From assembly GCA_902779505.1 (NCBI GenBank), contig CACZBZ010000003.1, positions 1 through 64,000 on the forward strand: DNA of 64,000 nt, in the 5' to 3' direction. The notes beneath the pieces were generated by a model. That model did not search any database and was not told the origin of the DNA. It worked only from the letters and a program-made list of their open reading frames with translations. This DNA is from an uncultured Lachnospiraceae bacterium (GTDB lineage: Bacteria > Bacillota > Clostridia > Lachnospirales > Lachnospiraceae). Made by a program: the position numbers and the translations under genes. Each line of letters opens with the position of its first letter. The first letter of the stretch is position 1. Shown one piece after another: positions 1 through 8,469 of this stretch.

Positions 1-40
<40 letters not shown>

Positions 41-200
41 AAAGTTTTTTCCGTCAAGAAAAACGTTAGCTTTTCTTTCCTTCTTTACCTTGTATAAGGA
101 TTGTTCTCTGAAAAATTCTCGTCTGCTAAGTCAGAGCCTTAACAGATGTTTTTGGAATTGTTCAGGGTTGCATTGCTGTTAAGTTTTCAAGGAACAAAAT
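41..200 (-). other. 16S rRNA leader region
   Basis: This gene-free stretch lies between tRNA-Ser and 16S. On the minus strand it begins with TGTTCCTTGAAAACT (about 183-198), which resembles the boxA antitermination element of Gram-positive rRNA leaders. No convincing sigma-A promoter is visible inside it, so the rRNA may be transcribed from the promoter upstream of the tRNA. The boxA reading is inference from similarity. Confidence 0.5.
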
Positions 201-220
201 CTCAAGTCTTTCGACTTGAG
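201..220 (-). other. Hairpin between tRNA-Ser and 16S leader
   Basis: An 8-bp perfect stem (CTCAAGTC/GACTTGAG) with a GAAA tetraloop on the minus strand, directly after the tRNA. The following ATTTTG is a weak U-tract, so this may be a leaky terminator or an RNA processing element. Confidence 0.5.
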
Positions 221-224
221 ATTA

Positions 225-310
225 CGCAGAGGGTGGGATTCGAACCCACGTGCCCTCTCGGACAAACGGTTTTCAAGACCGCCTCGTTATGACCACTTCG
301 ATACCTCTGC
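225..310 (-). tRNA. tRNA-Ser (anticodon UGA)
   Basis: Cloverleaf of 86 nt with the long variable arm typical of class II serine tRNAs. The acceptor stem is GCAGAGG/CCTCTGC with a G discriminator base, the anticodon loop reads CTTGAAA (anticodon TGA), and the T-loop is GGTTCGAATCC. CCA is not encoded. It lies just upstream of the 16S gene on the same strand. Confidence 0.96.
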
Positions 311-352
311 TAAGTGTTTGCACACTCAGGCGTCATCTCAGACGCAAGTGTT

Positions 353-381
353 ATTCTATCAAAACGCATTGTAGGTGTCAA
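353..381 (-). promoter_or_regulatory. Sigma-A promoter for tRNA-Ser / rRNA
   Basis: TTGACA (376-381) and TAGAAT (353-358) on the minus strand with a 17-bp spacer. It reads into tRNA-Ser and possibly on into the rRNA operon. Confidence 0.8.
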
Positions 382-460
382 TAATATTTTTCATTATTTT
401 TTAACTTTTTTTCGCCTTCCTATTTATAAATGGAATAGCCTAAGCAGTCCCCTATATCTT

Positions 461-1339
461 TCATCCTCTCCTGCGATATTTTGACGGCGACATACTGTAT
501 TTGGCCTCAAAGGCTCTTGTGAAATACGAAAGGTTGTTAAAGCCGCATTCTTCGGATACAACTATTATCTTCTCCTTACCCTTGCTAAGCCTTGTAGCCG
601 CCTGCTCCAGACGATAGTCCACCAGATATCGGTTGAAGCTTCTGCCAGTCAGATCTCTGAATATCTTCATAAAATAACTGGGAGAATAACCACAGATCTT
701 AGCCGCCTCTTCCACCGATATCTGCTCGGCGAAATTGGTCTGTACAAGAGAAAGCACATTCTTAAGCCTGTCGTAATTATTATGCAGCGATGTCTCAAGC
801 TCGCTTGCTTTTTCGCTGCTCTTGCATATGTAATGCATGATTCGGTAGAGATTGGACTTGATCATCAGCTCGTCCCATTCATCTCTTCTGTCTTTGTTTT
901 CAATCAGTTCCCAAAGTTCTCCGCATATCTGTTCGTTCAGCTTGCTTCCGGACACAGCCAGATAAGGAGGAATGAGTGTATGCATATAGATGGGGCGCAG
1001 ATATTTCTCGTAAGTAATATCTCCTCCGAGTCCCGTTATCATGGAAAAATGAAAAAGAACATTATTGTAATCGAAGCTTTCGTTCTCGTATCCGCTTATG
1101 GAATGTACCGTCTGAGGCGGTATTATCACAATGTCTCCGCTTTTCACAACATATTCGTGAGACTGCACGGTTACGGTTCCCACACCGTTTTTGACATAGA
1201 TAATCTCCATCTCGTCATGCCAGTGAAGGGGAAAACTGTCCAGAAAGTCCGGAATTATTGCCCAGTATACCGCATAGGGAAAAGATGTTTTACCATGCTG
1301 TTTTGTCTCATGAAGGGATTCAGTCTTGTAATTATCCAT
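461..1339 (-). CDS. AraC family transcriptional regulator with N-terminal cupin
   Basis: A 292-residue one-component regulator. Residues ~20-110 form a cupin-like sensor domain (HWHDEMEIIYV, then a second strand block ending in PPQTVHSI) that normally binds a small ligand such as a sugar. The last ~100 residues carry two helix-turn-helix motifs of the AraC/XylS type (ISVEEAAKICGYSPSYFMKIF and CGFNNLSYFTRAFEAKYSMSPSKYR). The start codon overlaps the end of the MATE gene by 8 bases, so the two are translationally coupled and the regulator may control that exporter. The ligand cannot be read from sequence. Confidence 0.9.
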   Translation of the reverse strand: MDNYKTESLHETKQHGKTSFPYAVYWAIIPDFLDSFPLHWHDEMEIIYVKNGVGTVTVQSHEYVVKSGDIVIIPPQTVHSISGYENESFDYNNVLFHFSMITGLGGDITYEKYLRPIYMHTLIPPYLAVSGSKLNEQICGELWELIENKDRRDEWDELMIKSNLYRIMHYICKSSEKASELETSLHNNYDRLKNVLSLVQTNFAEQISVEEAAKICGYSPSYFMKIFRDLTGRSFNRYLVDYRLEQAATRLSKGKEKIIVVSEECGFNNLSYFTRAFEAKYSMSPSKYRRRG

Positions 1340-2705
1340 TTTCTTTTTCCTCTGTTGTCTTGAGACTGTTCATCCATATCCTCTTTCTGAATATGAAGAG
1401 GGATATTAACAGCCTTACAAGTTCTTCCAATGATAAAAGGAAATAAACATTGGGAATCGTAAGATTCCATACATATGCAGATAAGAGTCCCAGGGGAACA
1501 CCGAAGCCCCAGGTTCCTATTGTATCTATGATGGTAAGAAGTTTTGTTACGCCTCCGCTTCTTAATATTCCTCCTCCCAGGATCATGTTGAGAGTCTTGA
1601 TGGGAGACACCGTGGCAAAAGCAACCATTATCATAATCGCGGTTGTTTTTACCCTATCATCTACCTGATACAAGTTGACATAATATTTCTTCAGGATTAT
1701 AAGCATAAAGGAAAGTATCAAAGCACACACCAATCCGTAGAACATAAGCAGCTTTGATTTTTCATAAGCCTCATCATAATCACCTTTACCCAGTAACTTT
1801 CCGATAATGATTCCCGCTGCCTGCGACACACCGGATAAAGCTCCGATGGTAAGCACAATCACGGGAGATATAAGTGTCATTGCGGCACAGGGCTCGGTTC
1901 CCAGGTGTCCGTATATGGTTGAATACACATTTTCTCCCAGTCCCCACAGGAATTCCGTAATGAGAATGGGAAGCAGAATGCTCAAATACTGTCTGAAACC
2001 GTCAGCTCCCAAATTGATTGAAGGTCTGAAAAACCCATACACTTTTTTGAAATTGCTTACGGCAGCCGTTGTAAGTATAAGCGCATAGACACATTGTGCG
2101 CAGACCGTTGCTATTGCGGCGCCCTTAACTCCCATGGCCGGTGCCCCGAACTTACCGAATATCAGCAGATAATTAAGAAATGTATTGATAACTGCCGACG
2201 CTATTCCCGCAAAGAGGGTGAATGACGCTTTGTTCATACATCTTAATATTGTTGCCGTTGTTCCCTGCACGGCCTGCATAACAAAGGTAAAAGCAATAAC
2301 GGAAAGATAGCCTGCCGCCACATCAAGCGTTGAAACATCCTCTGTATATAGACTCATTATCCGAGAAGGAAAAAAAAGACTTACTGCTGTAAAGATCACC
2401 GCCGTGATCAGTGCCAAGAGTATATTTACACTTATACTCTTTTCTATATCCTTTCGGCTCTTCTTACCCATATATTGGGCAATCATAATTCCTGCAACCG
2501 TAGCAATAGCTCCGGATACCACACCATGCAATGAAGCAAATCTTCCCGCAAGTCCCACTCCCGCAATGTCCGTGCTTCCAAGCTGTCCAATCATAATCTG
2601 ATCCACGACACTGAAGGAAGAACTGAGCATGGTCTGGAGCGCCACCGGAATGGCTACGCTGTATAAAGCTTTATTAAAATCTTTGTCTTTAACGTATTTG
2701 TTCAT
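1332..2705 (-). CDS. MATE family multidrug/sodium efflux transporter
   Basis: About 457 residues with the two six-helix halves of a MATE antiporter. The family-typical N-terminal segment (ALYSVAIPVALQTMLSSSF, then VDQIMIGQLG) is present. It probably exports toxic compounds or metabolites across the cytoplasmic membrane using an ion gradient; the substrate is unknown. The start is placed at MNKYVKDKDF because GAAAGGA lies 7 bases upstream; a longer frame from 2741 has a poorer site. It is the first gene of a two-gene unit with the AraC regulator. Its ribosome binding site is inside a potential hairpin (2711-2760). Confidence 0.92.
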   Translation of the reverse strand: MNKYVKDKDFNKALYSVAIPVALQTMLSSSFSVVDQIMIGQLGSTDIAGVGLAGRFASLHGVVSGAIATVAGIMIAQYMGKKSRKDIEKSISVNILLALITAVIFTAVSLFFPSRIMSLYTEDVSTLDVAAGYLSVIAFTFVMQAVQGTTATILRCMNKASFTLFAGIASAVINTFLNYLLIFGKFGAPAMGVKGAAIATVCAQCVYALILTTAAVSNFKKVYGFFRPSINLGADGFRQYLSILLPILITEFLWGLGENVYSTIYGHLGTEPCAAMTLISPVIVLTIGALSGVSQAAGIIIGKLLGKGDYDEAYEKSKLLMFYGLVCALILSFMLIILKKYYVNLYQVDDRVKTTAIMIMVAFATVSPIKTLNMILGGGILRSGGVTKLLTIIDTIGTWGFGVPLGLLSAYVWNLTIPNVYFLLSLEELVRLLISLFIFRKRIWMNSLKTTEEKENG

Positions 2706-2710
2706 ACGTG

Positions 2711-2760
2711 ATCCTTTCACTATTCGCTTTGATATTTGCATTATATACCTGTGAAAGGAT
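2711..2760 (-). promoter_or_regulatory. Inverted repeat covering the MATE ribosome binding site
   Basis: ATCCTTTCAC (2711-2720) and GTGAAAGGAT (2751-2760) are perfect 10-bp complements separated by 30 bases. In the minus-strand mRNA the 3' arm contains the AAAGGA Shine-Dalgarno of the MATE gene, so pairing would hide it. An in-frame ATG (2739-2741) lies in the loop. A regulatory role is inferred. Confidence 0.55.
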
Positions 2761-2820
2761 GTATTCTTGCTATATTGTCCTCTAATTTTAACACAATCCT
2801 ATTATTGATTGGGTCAAGAA

Positions 2821-2852
2821 AAAGAATCGTGTTTAAGTCTTCACGATTCTTT
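2821..2852 (-). terminator. Terminator of the tsa/ispD operon
   Basis: An 11-bp perfect stem (AAAGAATCGTG/CACGATTCTTT) with a 10-nt loop, followed on the minus strand by TTTCTTG. It lies 20 bases past the ispD stop. Confidence 0.85.
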
Positions 2853-2871
2853 ATAATCGGACACAGTATAT

Positions 2872-3597
2872 CTACTGTCTTCTTTTAATAATAAGCTCCG
2901 CTATATCAAGGTCTTCCGGAGTTGTTATCTTTATATTCTCATAAGAGGCTTCCGTAAGTTTTACCTTATGGCCCGAGAAGGTCTCAACAACCATTGCATC
3001 ATCCGTTACATTTATTCCACTGCAGGGAAGACCGCACTCTTCTTCTTTGAGTACATCATAGGCTTCTTTGATAAGTGAATAGCTGAACACCTGAGGAGTC
3101 TGTATTATCCATACCAGCGATCTGTTGGGTGTAGACACCACAATATCGGACGGACTTGCAATCTTAACCGTATCTTTTGACTTGACCGCAGCAATCGCAG
3201 TCTCATTGACACGAACGTCATCATACAATCTCGAAATGATATCAGGCGTTATCAATGGGCGGGCTCCGTCATGGATAAATACATAATCTGCGCCACCTTT
3301 TTCGGTTATTTTATCCAGACCGTTCATAACGGAATGGTATCTTTCCTTGCCTCCGGTTACAATATCCCGAACTTTTGTGAATTTATGCTTATTGACTATA
3401 TCGGTCAGTACATAATCCTTATCTTCTTCGCTTGTAACCACAACTACGTCAGTTATGACGTCACTCTCTTCCATTGCTTTAAGGCTGTGGTAGAGCACCG
3501 GCTTACCGGCTAACATCATATATTGCTTCTTTATATCACTGTTCATCCTTTTGCCGCTGCCCGCAGCAAGCACAATAGCCGTGTTCTTCAAATTCAC
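2872..3597 (-). CDS. ispD: 2-C-methyl-D-erythritol 4-phosphate cytidylyltransferase
   Basis: A 241-residue enzyme of the MEP isoprenoid pathway that joins CTP and MEP to give CDP-ME. The nucleotide-binding start VLAAGSGKRM and the downstream FIHDGARPL and SLVWIIQTPQVF blocks are characteristic of IspD. Length matches the family (~230). It probably starts with GTG, overlapping the stop of tsaE (GTGA), so it is coupled as the last gene of the t6A operon. The link to tRNA modification is one of co-transcription only. Confidence 0.93.
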   Translation of the reverse strand: MNLKNTAIVLAAGSGKRMNSDIKKQYMMLAGKPVLYHSLKAMEESDVITDVVVVTSEEDKDYVLTDIVNKHKFTKVRDIVTGGKERYHSVMNGLDKITEKGGADYVFIHDGARPLITPDIISRLYDDVRVNETAIAAVKSKDTVKIASPSDIVVSTPNRSLVWIIQTPQVFSYSLIKEAYDVLKEEECGLPCSGINVTDDAMVVETFSGHKVKLTEASYENIKITTPEDLDIAELIIKRRQ

Positions 3598-4019
3598 ACC
3601 TCTTCAACGCTTATCTTTCTGTAATCAAATCCTTTATCGGGATTCTTCTCTATCAACACCTTTGTATAATGGGTCGGAAGTATATCCTCTATAAGATCGG
3701 CCCACTCTATAAGGCTGACTCCTTCACCATAGACATACTCTTCATATCCCACTTCATACATCTCTTCAGGGTCTCCGATTCTGTACACATCGAAATGATA
3801 CAAAGGAAGTCTTCCTTCATCATATATCTGGACAATTGTAAAAGTGGGGCTGTTAACAGGCTCTGTAATTCCCAGACCTGCAGCAAATCCTTGGGTGAAC
3901 ACCGTCTTGCCCACTCCCAGGTCCCCTATAAGTGTATAGAGCTCCCCTTCTTTGCACTTCTGTCCCAGTTCTTTTCCTATATTATATGTTTCTTCTGAAC
4001 TATGAGTCTCGTATACCAT
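3594..4019 (-). CDS. tsaE: tRNA t6A biosynthesis ATPase TsaE
   Basis: A small P-loop protein (about 141 residues) with Walker A GDLGVGKT, followed by SPTFTIVQIY and FDVYRI, the signature of TsaE (YjeE). It drives turnover of the TsaB-TsaD complex, which makes N6-threonylcarbamoyladenosine at position 37 of ANN-decoding tRNAs. The start is set at MVYETHSS because GGAG lies 9 bases upstream; two possible upstream starts (4025 and a GTG at 4040) have no well-spaced site. It sits between rimI and ispD, with tsaB and tsaD in the same operon. Confidence 0.92.
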   Translation of the reverse strand: MVYETHSSEETYNIGKELGQKCKEGELYTLIGDLGVGKTVFTQGFAAGLGITEPVNSPTFTIVQIYDEGRLPLYHFDVYRIGDPEEMYEVGYEEYVYGEGVSLIEWADLIEDILPTHYTKVLIEKNPDKGFDYRKISVEEV

Positions 4020-4043
4020 ACTCATCAACTCCGCTAGCACCTG

Positions 4044-4502
4044 TTAAAAATCGACTTTGTTCATTATTAAAGCATCTTCCGTAGGTTTCTCATAGTATCC
4101 CGGTCTGTAACCCACGGATTCAAAACCATACTTACTGTAAAGTTTGATAGCAGGCTCATTGCTCTCTCTTACTTCCAGCGTAAACATCTCGATTCCCATG
4201 CCTCTTCTTCTCTTAAGCATCTCATCCATGAGAGCGGAAGCTATATGATTGCCCCTATATTCTTCCTTTACAACAACATTACATATATTGCCTTCTCCGC
4301 ATATGTTAAGGATGCCTATACAGCCGAGAACCTTCGATTTTCCATCCTCTTCTTCGCTGACAGCCACCATATATAAGGCATCGGGATTGGATACCATCTT
4401 AATAAAAGATTCCCTGCCCCATGGCATAGAAAAAGTCTCTTCCTCTATGGAACAGACCTGATCTACATCTTCGATTGACATATCGCGAATAACAAAATCC
4501 AT
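4044..4502 (-). CDS. rimI: Ribosomal protein S18-alanine N-acetyltransferase
   Basis: A GNAT-fold acetyltransferase of 152 residues. The acetyl-CoA loop motif is EEYRGNHIASALMDEML, and the RimI-like LEVRESNEPAIKLYSKYGF block follows. RimI acetylates the N-terminal alanine of ribosomal protein S18. Many Firmicutes place rimI between tsaB and tsaD or next to them, as here (3 bases after the tsaD gene). The substrate is inferred from family and context. Confidence 0.88.
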   Translation of the reverse strand: MDFVIRDMSIEDVDQVCSIEEETFSMPWGRESFIKMVSNPDALYMVAVSEEEDGKSKVLGCIGILNICGEGNICNVVVKEEYRGNHIASALMDEMLKRRRGMGIEMFTLEVRESNEPAIKLYSKYGFESVGYRPGYYEKPTEDALIMNKVDF

Positions 4503-4505
4503 TGA

Positions 4506-5531
4506 TTATCTTTCTCCCAGTTTCAGGTTGGGAACAGCATTGAGATCCCAGCCCGATCTAACACCTTTTACATATTCAAAATATGCCGCTGCTCCGATCA
4601 TGGCCGCATTATCCGTACAGAGTATCGGAGACGGTCTGTAGAACTTTATATTACGTTTCTTACAGGCCTCTTCCATTGCCGCTCTTAAATGGCTATTGGA
4701 TGCCACGCCGCCCGCAATGGCAAATTTATCAAAACCGTATCGGTCAATGGCGTCCATGGAATGTCCCACCAGCACATCAACCACCGCCTGCTGGAAAGAT
4801 GCCGCCACATCAGCGGTAACAACTTCTTCCTTCTTCATTTCACACTGATTCAGATAATTGAGAACTGCCGATTTTAGTCCCGAGAAAGAAAAATCATATT
4901 CATTGTCGGCAATCTTGGCCCTTGGGAAATCAATTGCCGCAGGATTGCCCTCGCATGACACTTTATCTATCTTGGGTCCGCCGGGATATCCCAGGCCTAT
5001 GGCTCTGGCCACTTTATCAAAGGCTTCTCCGGCTGCATCATCTCTTGTTCTGCCCAGTATCTCATACTCGCCGTAATCCACCACCTTAACAAGATGTGAA
5101 TGACCACCGGATACAACCAGACACATAAAGGGCGGTTCAAGGTCCTTATTCTCAATATAGTTGGCACTTATGTGCCCCTCAATATGATGTACTCCGATAA
5201 GTGGTTTATTAAGTGCCCAGGCAAGACTCTTGGCGTAGGATACACCTACCAAAAGAGCTCCTACCAGTCCCGGACCGTATGTGACGGCAATTGCATCAAT
5301 ATCATCCCAGCTCTTTCCTGCCTCTGACAGAGACTGGCGAACCACCTGATTGATTCTCTCAGTATGCTTTCTGGATGCTATCTCGGGTACAACACCGCCG
5401 TATAAAGTATGAATATCAATCTGTGAAGAAATGGTATTGGACAATACCTCTCTTCCGTTTACCACAACCGCCGCCGCTGTTTCATCACAAGACGACTCAA
5501 TTGCAAGAATTGTTATATCTTCTTTTAACAT
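4506..5531 (-). CDS. tsaD: tRNA t6A threonylcarbamoyltransferase TsaD
   Basis: A 341-residue Kae1/TsaD/YgjD ASKHA-fold protein. [16 protein letters not shown] is the first phosphate loop, HHIEGHI holds the metal-binding histidines, and the SGGHSHLV and [10 protein letters not shown] blocks are conserved. It transfers the threonylcarbamoyl group from TC-AMP to A37 of tRNA, with TsaB and TsaE, which are in the same operon. Full length, with no damage seen. Confidence 0.96.
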   Translation of the reverse strand: MLKEDITILAIESSCDETAAAVVVNGREVLSNTISSQIDIHTLYGGVVPEIASRKHTERINQVVRQSLSEAGKSWDDIDAIAVTYGPGLVGALLVGVSYAKSLAWALNKPLIGVHHIEGHISANYIENKDLEPPFMCLVVSGGHSHLVKVVDYGEYEILGRTRDDAAGEAFDKVARAIGLGYPGGPKIDKVSCEGNPAAIDFPRAKIADNEYDFSFSGLKSAVLNYLNQCEMKKEEVVTADVAASFQQAVVDVLVGHSMDAIDRYGFDKFAIAGGVASNSHLRAAMEEACKKRNIKFYRPSPILCTDNAAMIGAAAYFEYVKGVRSGWDLNAVPNLKLGER

Positions 5532-5551
5532 TTTGCTATTTTCTTTTCTGT

Positions 5552-6133
5552 TTATTCTGTTTCATCCGTAGTAACAGGCTGCCATCCGTAGATCTTCCAT
5601 CTGCCGTTCTCGTCTTTTCTGAGCACGAAGACTTCCGTCAAAATCTGTGTTCCCGAAGAGGTACGTATATTGTAGGTACCGTATAATCTGGAAAGTTCAA
5701 ATCCGTCGGCAGTATAGTAATCAACCTCTGTACTTGAGGATGTATAATAATTGACTATTGAATAATCATTGCTCTTGAAAGAAGTAAGCTCGCTCTTAAG
5801 ATCCTTCAGATAATCCTCATCGGATTTATTCTCTGCAAGTTCCTTGTCAAAAAGCTCTTCCAGCTTGAGGCCTACGGCCTCCACCTCTTCGTCCGTAAGA
5901 TCTTCGTTATGAAGAACCTTGGTTATATCGAGATAGCTCTTTACCACTTCCTTGGGAGTCGGTGGGTAGTTTACTTCATAGTTTGTTAAGAGCACTTCCT
6001 GTGCGGGAGTAACCTTAACATTGTCTTCAGATCTTGCATTATGTCTGTTGGAAAGATAATAATAGTAGCCCACAACCAGCAAAATAAGAGCCAGTACAAT
6101 TATCAACCCCTTTGTTCCCTTAAATTTATTCAC
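5552..6133 (-). CDS. Membrane-anchored protein, DUF6715-like
   Basis: 193 residues. One hydrophobic helix at residues ~9-28 ([19 protein letters not shown]) anchors a soluble domain that is probably extracytoplasmic. The [19 protein letters not shown] segment and a C-terminal beta-rich part ending WKIYGWQPV resemble a Lachnospiraceae family that I recall as DUF6715; the name is tentative. No catalytic motif is visible. It lies between rnz and tsaD with short gaps, so it is co-transcribed with tRNA-processing genes, but nothing ties it to that work. Confidence 0.8.
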   Translation of the reverse strand: MNKFKGTKGLIIVLALILLVVGYYYYLSNRHNARSEDNVKVTPAQEVLLTNYEVNYPPTPKEVVKSYLDITKVLHNEDLTDEEVEAVGLKLEELFDKELAENKSDEDYLKDLKSELTSFKSNDYSIVNYYTSSSTEVDYYTADGFELSRLYGTYNIRTSSGTQILTEVFVLRKDENGRWKIYGWQPVTTDETE

Positions 6134-6177
6134 GGGCTACCTCCTTTCCTCTTAGTATAGTCTGATCCCTGCGGTTT

Positions 6178-7086
6178 CTATTCTTCAAACAACAGATCAA
6201 CCGTTCTGCCGTCTTTTGAGATTACAGTATTGGGAAAAATCTCCTTAACTGCCTTTGCATATGCCTTTGGATTGGGAAGCGACGGACTGTAATGAGTCAA
6301 CCACAATTCTTTGACTTCCGCTTCTTTTGCAAGCTCTGCCGCCTCGTAAAAGGTCATATGCTTGTGTTCTTTTGCCTTGGCAAGCTTATCCGGCTCACCG
6401 TACATGCCTTCACATATAAAAAGGTCCGATCCCCTAGCATGTTTTACAATAGCGTTTACCGGTCTCGTATCGGTACAATAGGTAAGTTTCAGCCCTTTTC
6501 TGCTTTCTCCCAGTACCATATCCGGAGTGAAGACTTTGCCGTCTTCCTCTATAGTTTCGCCCTTTTGAAGCCTGTTCCAGTATTTTACTTCGATACCTGC
6601 AGCCTTGGCTTTCTCGGTATCGAATTTCCCCGCCCTGTCCAGGCTGAAGGTATAACCGTAACAGGTTATGTTATGACACACTTTATAGGCTTCCACCTTA
6701 AGGCCGCATACCTCAAAAGCTTCTTCATTGCCTGTAAGTTCTTTGTATTTGATTTCGAAAGGAATATCTCTCGCTATGACACGAAGAGACTCCACAACCC
6801 GTCCGACTCCGCGGGGGCCCACAATGAGCAAAGGCTCCGTTCTCTCGGCATTGCCCATATTCAGTAACATACCGGGTAATCCGGATATGTGATCGGCATG
6901 AAAATGCGTGAAACAGATTACATCTATAGGTTTGGGGCTCCAGCCTTTTTCCTTGAGAGCAATCTGTGTACCCTCTCCGCAATCCACCAGGATGCTTGAG
7001 CCGTTGTAGCGCAGCATCATGGATGTAAGCCATCTTTTGGGAAGAGGCATCATACCTCCCGTTCCCAACAAACATACTTCTATCAT
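6178..7086 (-). CDS. rnz: Ribonuclease Z
   Basis: A 302-residue metallo-beta-lactamase-fold endonuclease that trims 3' trailers of tRNA precursors lacking an encoded CCA. The zinc motif FTHFHADHISGLPGML (HxHxDH), DCGEGTQIAL, and the late HMTF and LTHYSP histidines are all present. This suits a genome where tRNA-Ser (225-310) has no encoded CCA. Its start overlaps the tsaB stop by one base. Confidence 0.93.
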   Translation of the reverse strand: MIEVCLLGTGGMMPLPKRWLTSMMLRYNGSSILVDCGEGTQIALKEKGWSPKPIDVICFTHFHADHISGLPGMLLNMGNAERTEPLLIVGPRGVGRVVESLRVIARDIPFEIKYKELTGNEEAFEVCGLKVEAYKVCHNITCYGYTFSLDRAGKFDTEKAKAAGIEVKYWNRLQKGETIEEDGKVFTPDMVLGESRKGLKLTYCTDTRPVNAIVKHARGSDLFICEGMYGEPDKLAKAKEHKHMTFYEAAELAKEAEVKELWLTHYSPSLPNPKAYAKAVKEIFPNTVISKDGRTVDLLFEE

Positions 7087-7802
7087 TAAGAATTTTCCTT
7101 TTCCAGTTGTTCTCTCTCTGCCTGTGACAGTCTTAAGTATACAGGCGCATGTTCGGCAGCTGTCTGCGTCTTGCCCTCGGCGATATACGAAAACGCCAGC
7201 GTAGCAATGGATGCAGCTCTCTGTCTGTTCATAAACGCAGGTGCGTAACTGTGAGATACCTTAAGACCGGCCTCCAGTTTGTCATAGAAGACCGGAACAC
7301 CGTCTCCCAAGAAGACCACATCCCTGTCCATTCCGTTTAACACCTCTATTACTTCGTCTACGGGAACAGCACACTGTTCCATCAGACTTTTCATTATATA
7401 GACATCCTTAACACGATTAAACTCGTATATTCCGGTATATGTCTGCTCGCGTCTTGCATCCATCAGAGGACACACAAGGGATGCCGTACCGTACATATTG
7501 TAAGCAAGTCCGTCCACCGTAGGAATTGGCACAATGGGCACATTAAGAGCCTCAGCCAGACCTTTTGCCGTTGCACTCCCTATTCTCAAACCGGTAAAAG
7601 AGCCCGGACCTGCGGCAACCGCAATCGCATCAATTGTCGACCTGTCTAAGTCGATCATCTCAGACACCTGATCCAGCATCGGAAGTAAAGTCTGCGAATG
7701 AGTCTTCTTAAAATTAACACTGTATTCAGCTATAACCGTATCATCTTCTACGACGGCCACCGATGCGACCAGTCCCGAACTGTCAATTCCGACTATCTTC
7801 AT
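7086..7802 (-). CDS. tsaB: tRNA t6A biosynthesis protein TsaB
   Basis: About 238 residues of the inactive ASKHA paralogue that pairs with TsaD. The motifs IVGIDSSG, HSQTLLPMLDQV and VAAGPGSFTGLRIG are diagnostic. The start is placed at MKIVGIDSS (7802), where GGAG lies 7 bases upstream, rather than the ATG six bases earlier. It follows the ycxB-like gene by 31 bases and overlaps rnz. Confidence 0.93.
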   Translation of the reverse strand: MKIVGIDSSGLVASVAVVEDDTVIAEYSVNFKKTHSQTLLPMLDQVSEMIDLDRSTIDAIAVAAGPGSFTGLRIGSATAKGLAEALNVPIVPIPTVDGLAYNMYGTASLVCPLMDARREQTYTGIYEFNRVKDVYIMKSLMEQCAVPVDEVIEVLNGMDRDVVFLGDGVPVFYDKLEAGLKVSHSYAPAFMNRQRAASIATLAFSYIAEGKTQTAAEHAPVYLRLSQAEREQLEKENS

Positions 7803-7833
7803 TCCCATTCTCCGTGTACTGCGACAATGCTTT

Positions 7834-8313
7834 TTACTGTTTGATCTTTACCTTCTCAGGAGGCATGTGTGTGGATATTATCTCTATGAGCTTGTATCTG
7901 TGTTCCCCGATTTCAGACTTGGGAAATACCCATGCCGATTTTTTGCTGGTATAGAGCATAATTGACTGGTTGGTGGACTGAGCTTTTATCATATCCTTCC
8001 ACTCAACCGTAAGCTCATCATCACCCTGTGACACCGTAACACCTTCATCGTTCATCTTGTAGTGAAGAGGATGTTTGTACATAGGGTTCAGTTTTACCTG
8101 ATTTCTTGACCTGAAATACAAAGTAACGGGGCTGTAGAATATCAGCACCAATGCCGCAACCAGATAATAGATGCTGTTCGTCCCGATATAAAGAAGCAAA
8201 AAGCATGCTCCCGCAGCGGTTCCCAGAATCCCCGATGCACTGGTGTATGTGTAGTGCATATTATAGTCATAGAGGGCCGAAACCGTCATATTTACATCAA
8301 ATTCGTAATCCAT
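7834..8313 (-). CDS. YcxB-like membrane protein
   Basis: 159 residues with two adjacent transmembrane helices (~28-44 and ~47-66), then a cytoplasmic beta-rich domain containing WKDMIKAQSTNQSIMLYTS and ending near FPKSEI. This is the layout of the YcxB-like C-terminal family, whose function is unknown. It is the first gene of the tsaB-ispD operon, behind a strong promoter. The upstream ribosome binding site is weak. Confidence 0.75.
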   Translation of the reverse strand: MDYEFDVNMTVSALYDYNMHYTYTSASGILGTAAGACFLLLYIGTNSIYYLVAALVLIFYSPVTLYFRSRNQVKLNPMYKHPLHYKMNDEGVTVSQGDDELTVEWKDMIKAQSTNQSIMLYTSKKSAWVFPKSEIGEHRYKLIEIISTHMPPEKVKIKQ

Positions 8314-8376
8314 ATCAATACCGTAAAATAATGAATTTTATTTTTTGTCGCATAATTTCCACAAAATACCATATTA

Positions 8377-8405
8377 ATTATACAGATAACCGCTATTTTT
8401 TTCAA
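8377..8405 (-). promoter_or_regulatory. Promoter of the ycxB-tsaB-...-ispD operon
   Basis: TTGAAA (8400-8405) and TATAAT (8377-8382) on the minus strand with a 17-bp spacer. It lies immediately after the tex terminator. Confidence 0.85.
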
Positions 8406-8408
8406 CAA

Positions 8409-8441
8409 AAACAGGAGCCATTCAAAGGAAGGCTCCTGTTT
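8409..8441 (-). terminator. Terminator of tex
   Basis: An 11-bp perfect stem (AAACAGGAGCC/GGCTCCTGTTT) with an 11-nt loop, followed by TTTTTG on the minus strand. It is 29 bases after the tex stop. Confidence 0.9.
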
Positions 8442-8469
8442 AAAACGATTGTTATGTCAACTTTTATTC

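Noticed and set aside
461..530. Terminator after the AraC gene
   Set aside because: AT-rich near-palindromes around 420-440 have mismatched stems and no U-tract on the minus strand.
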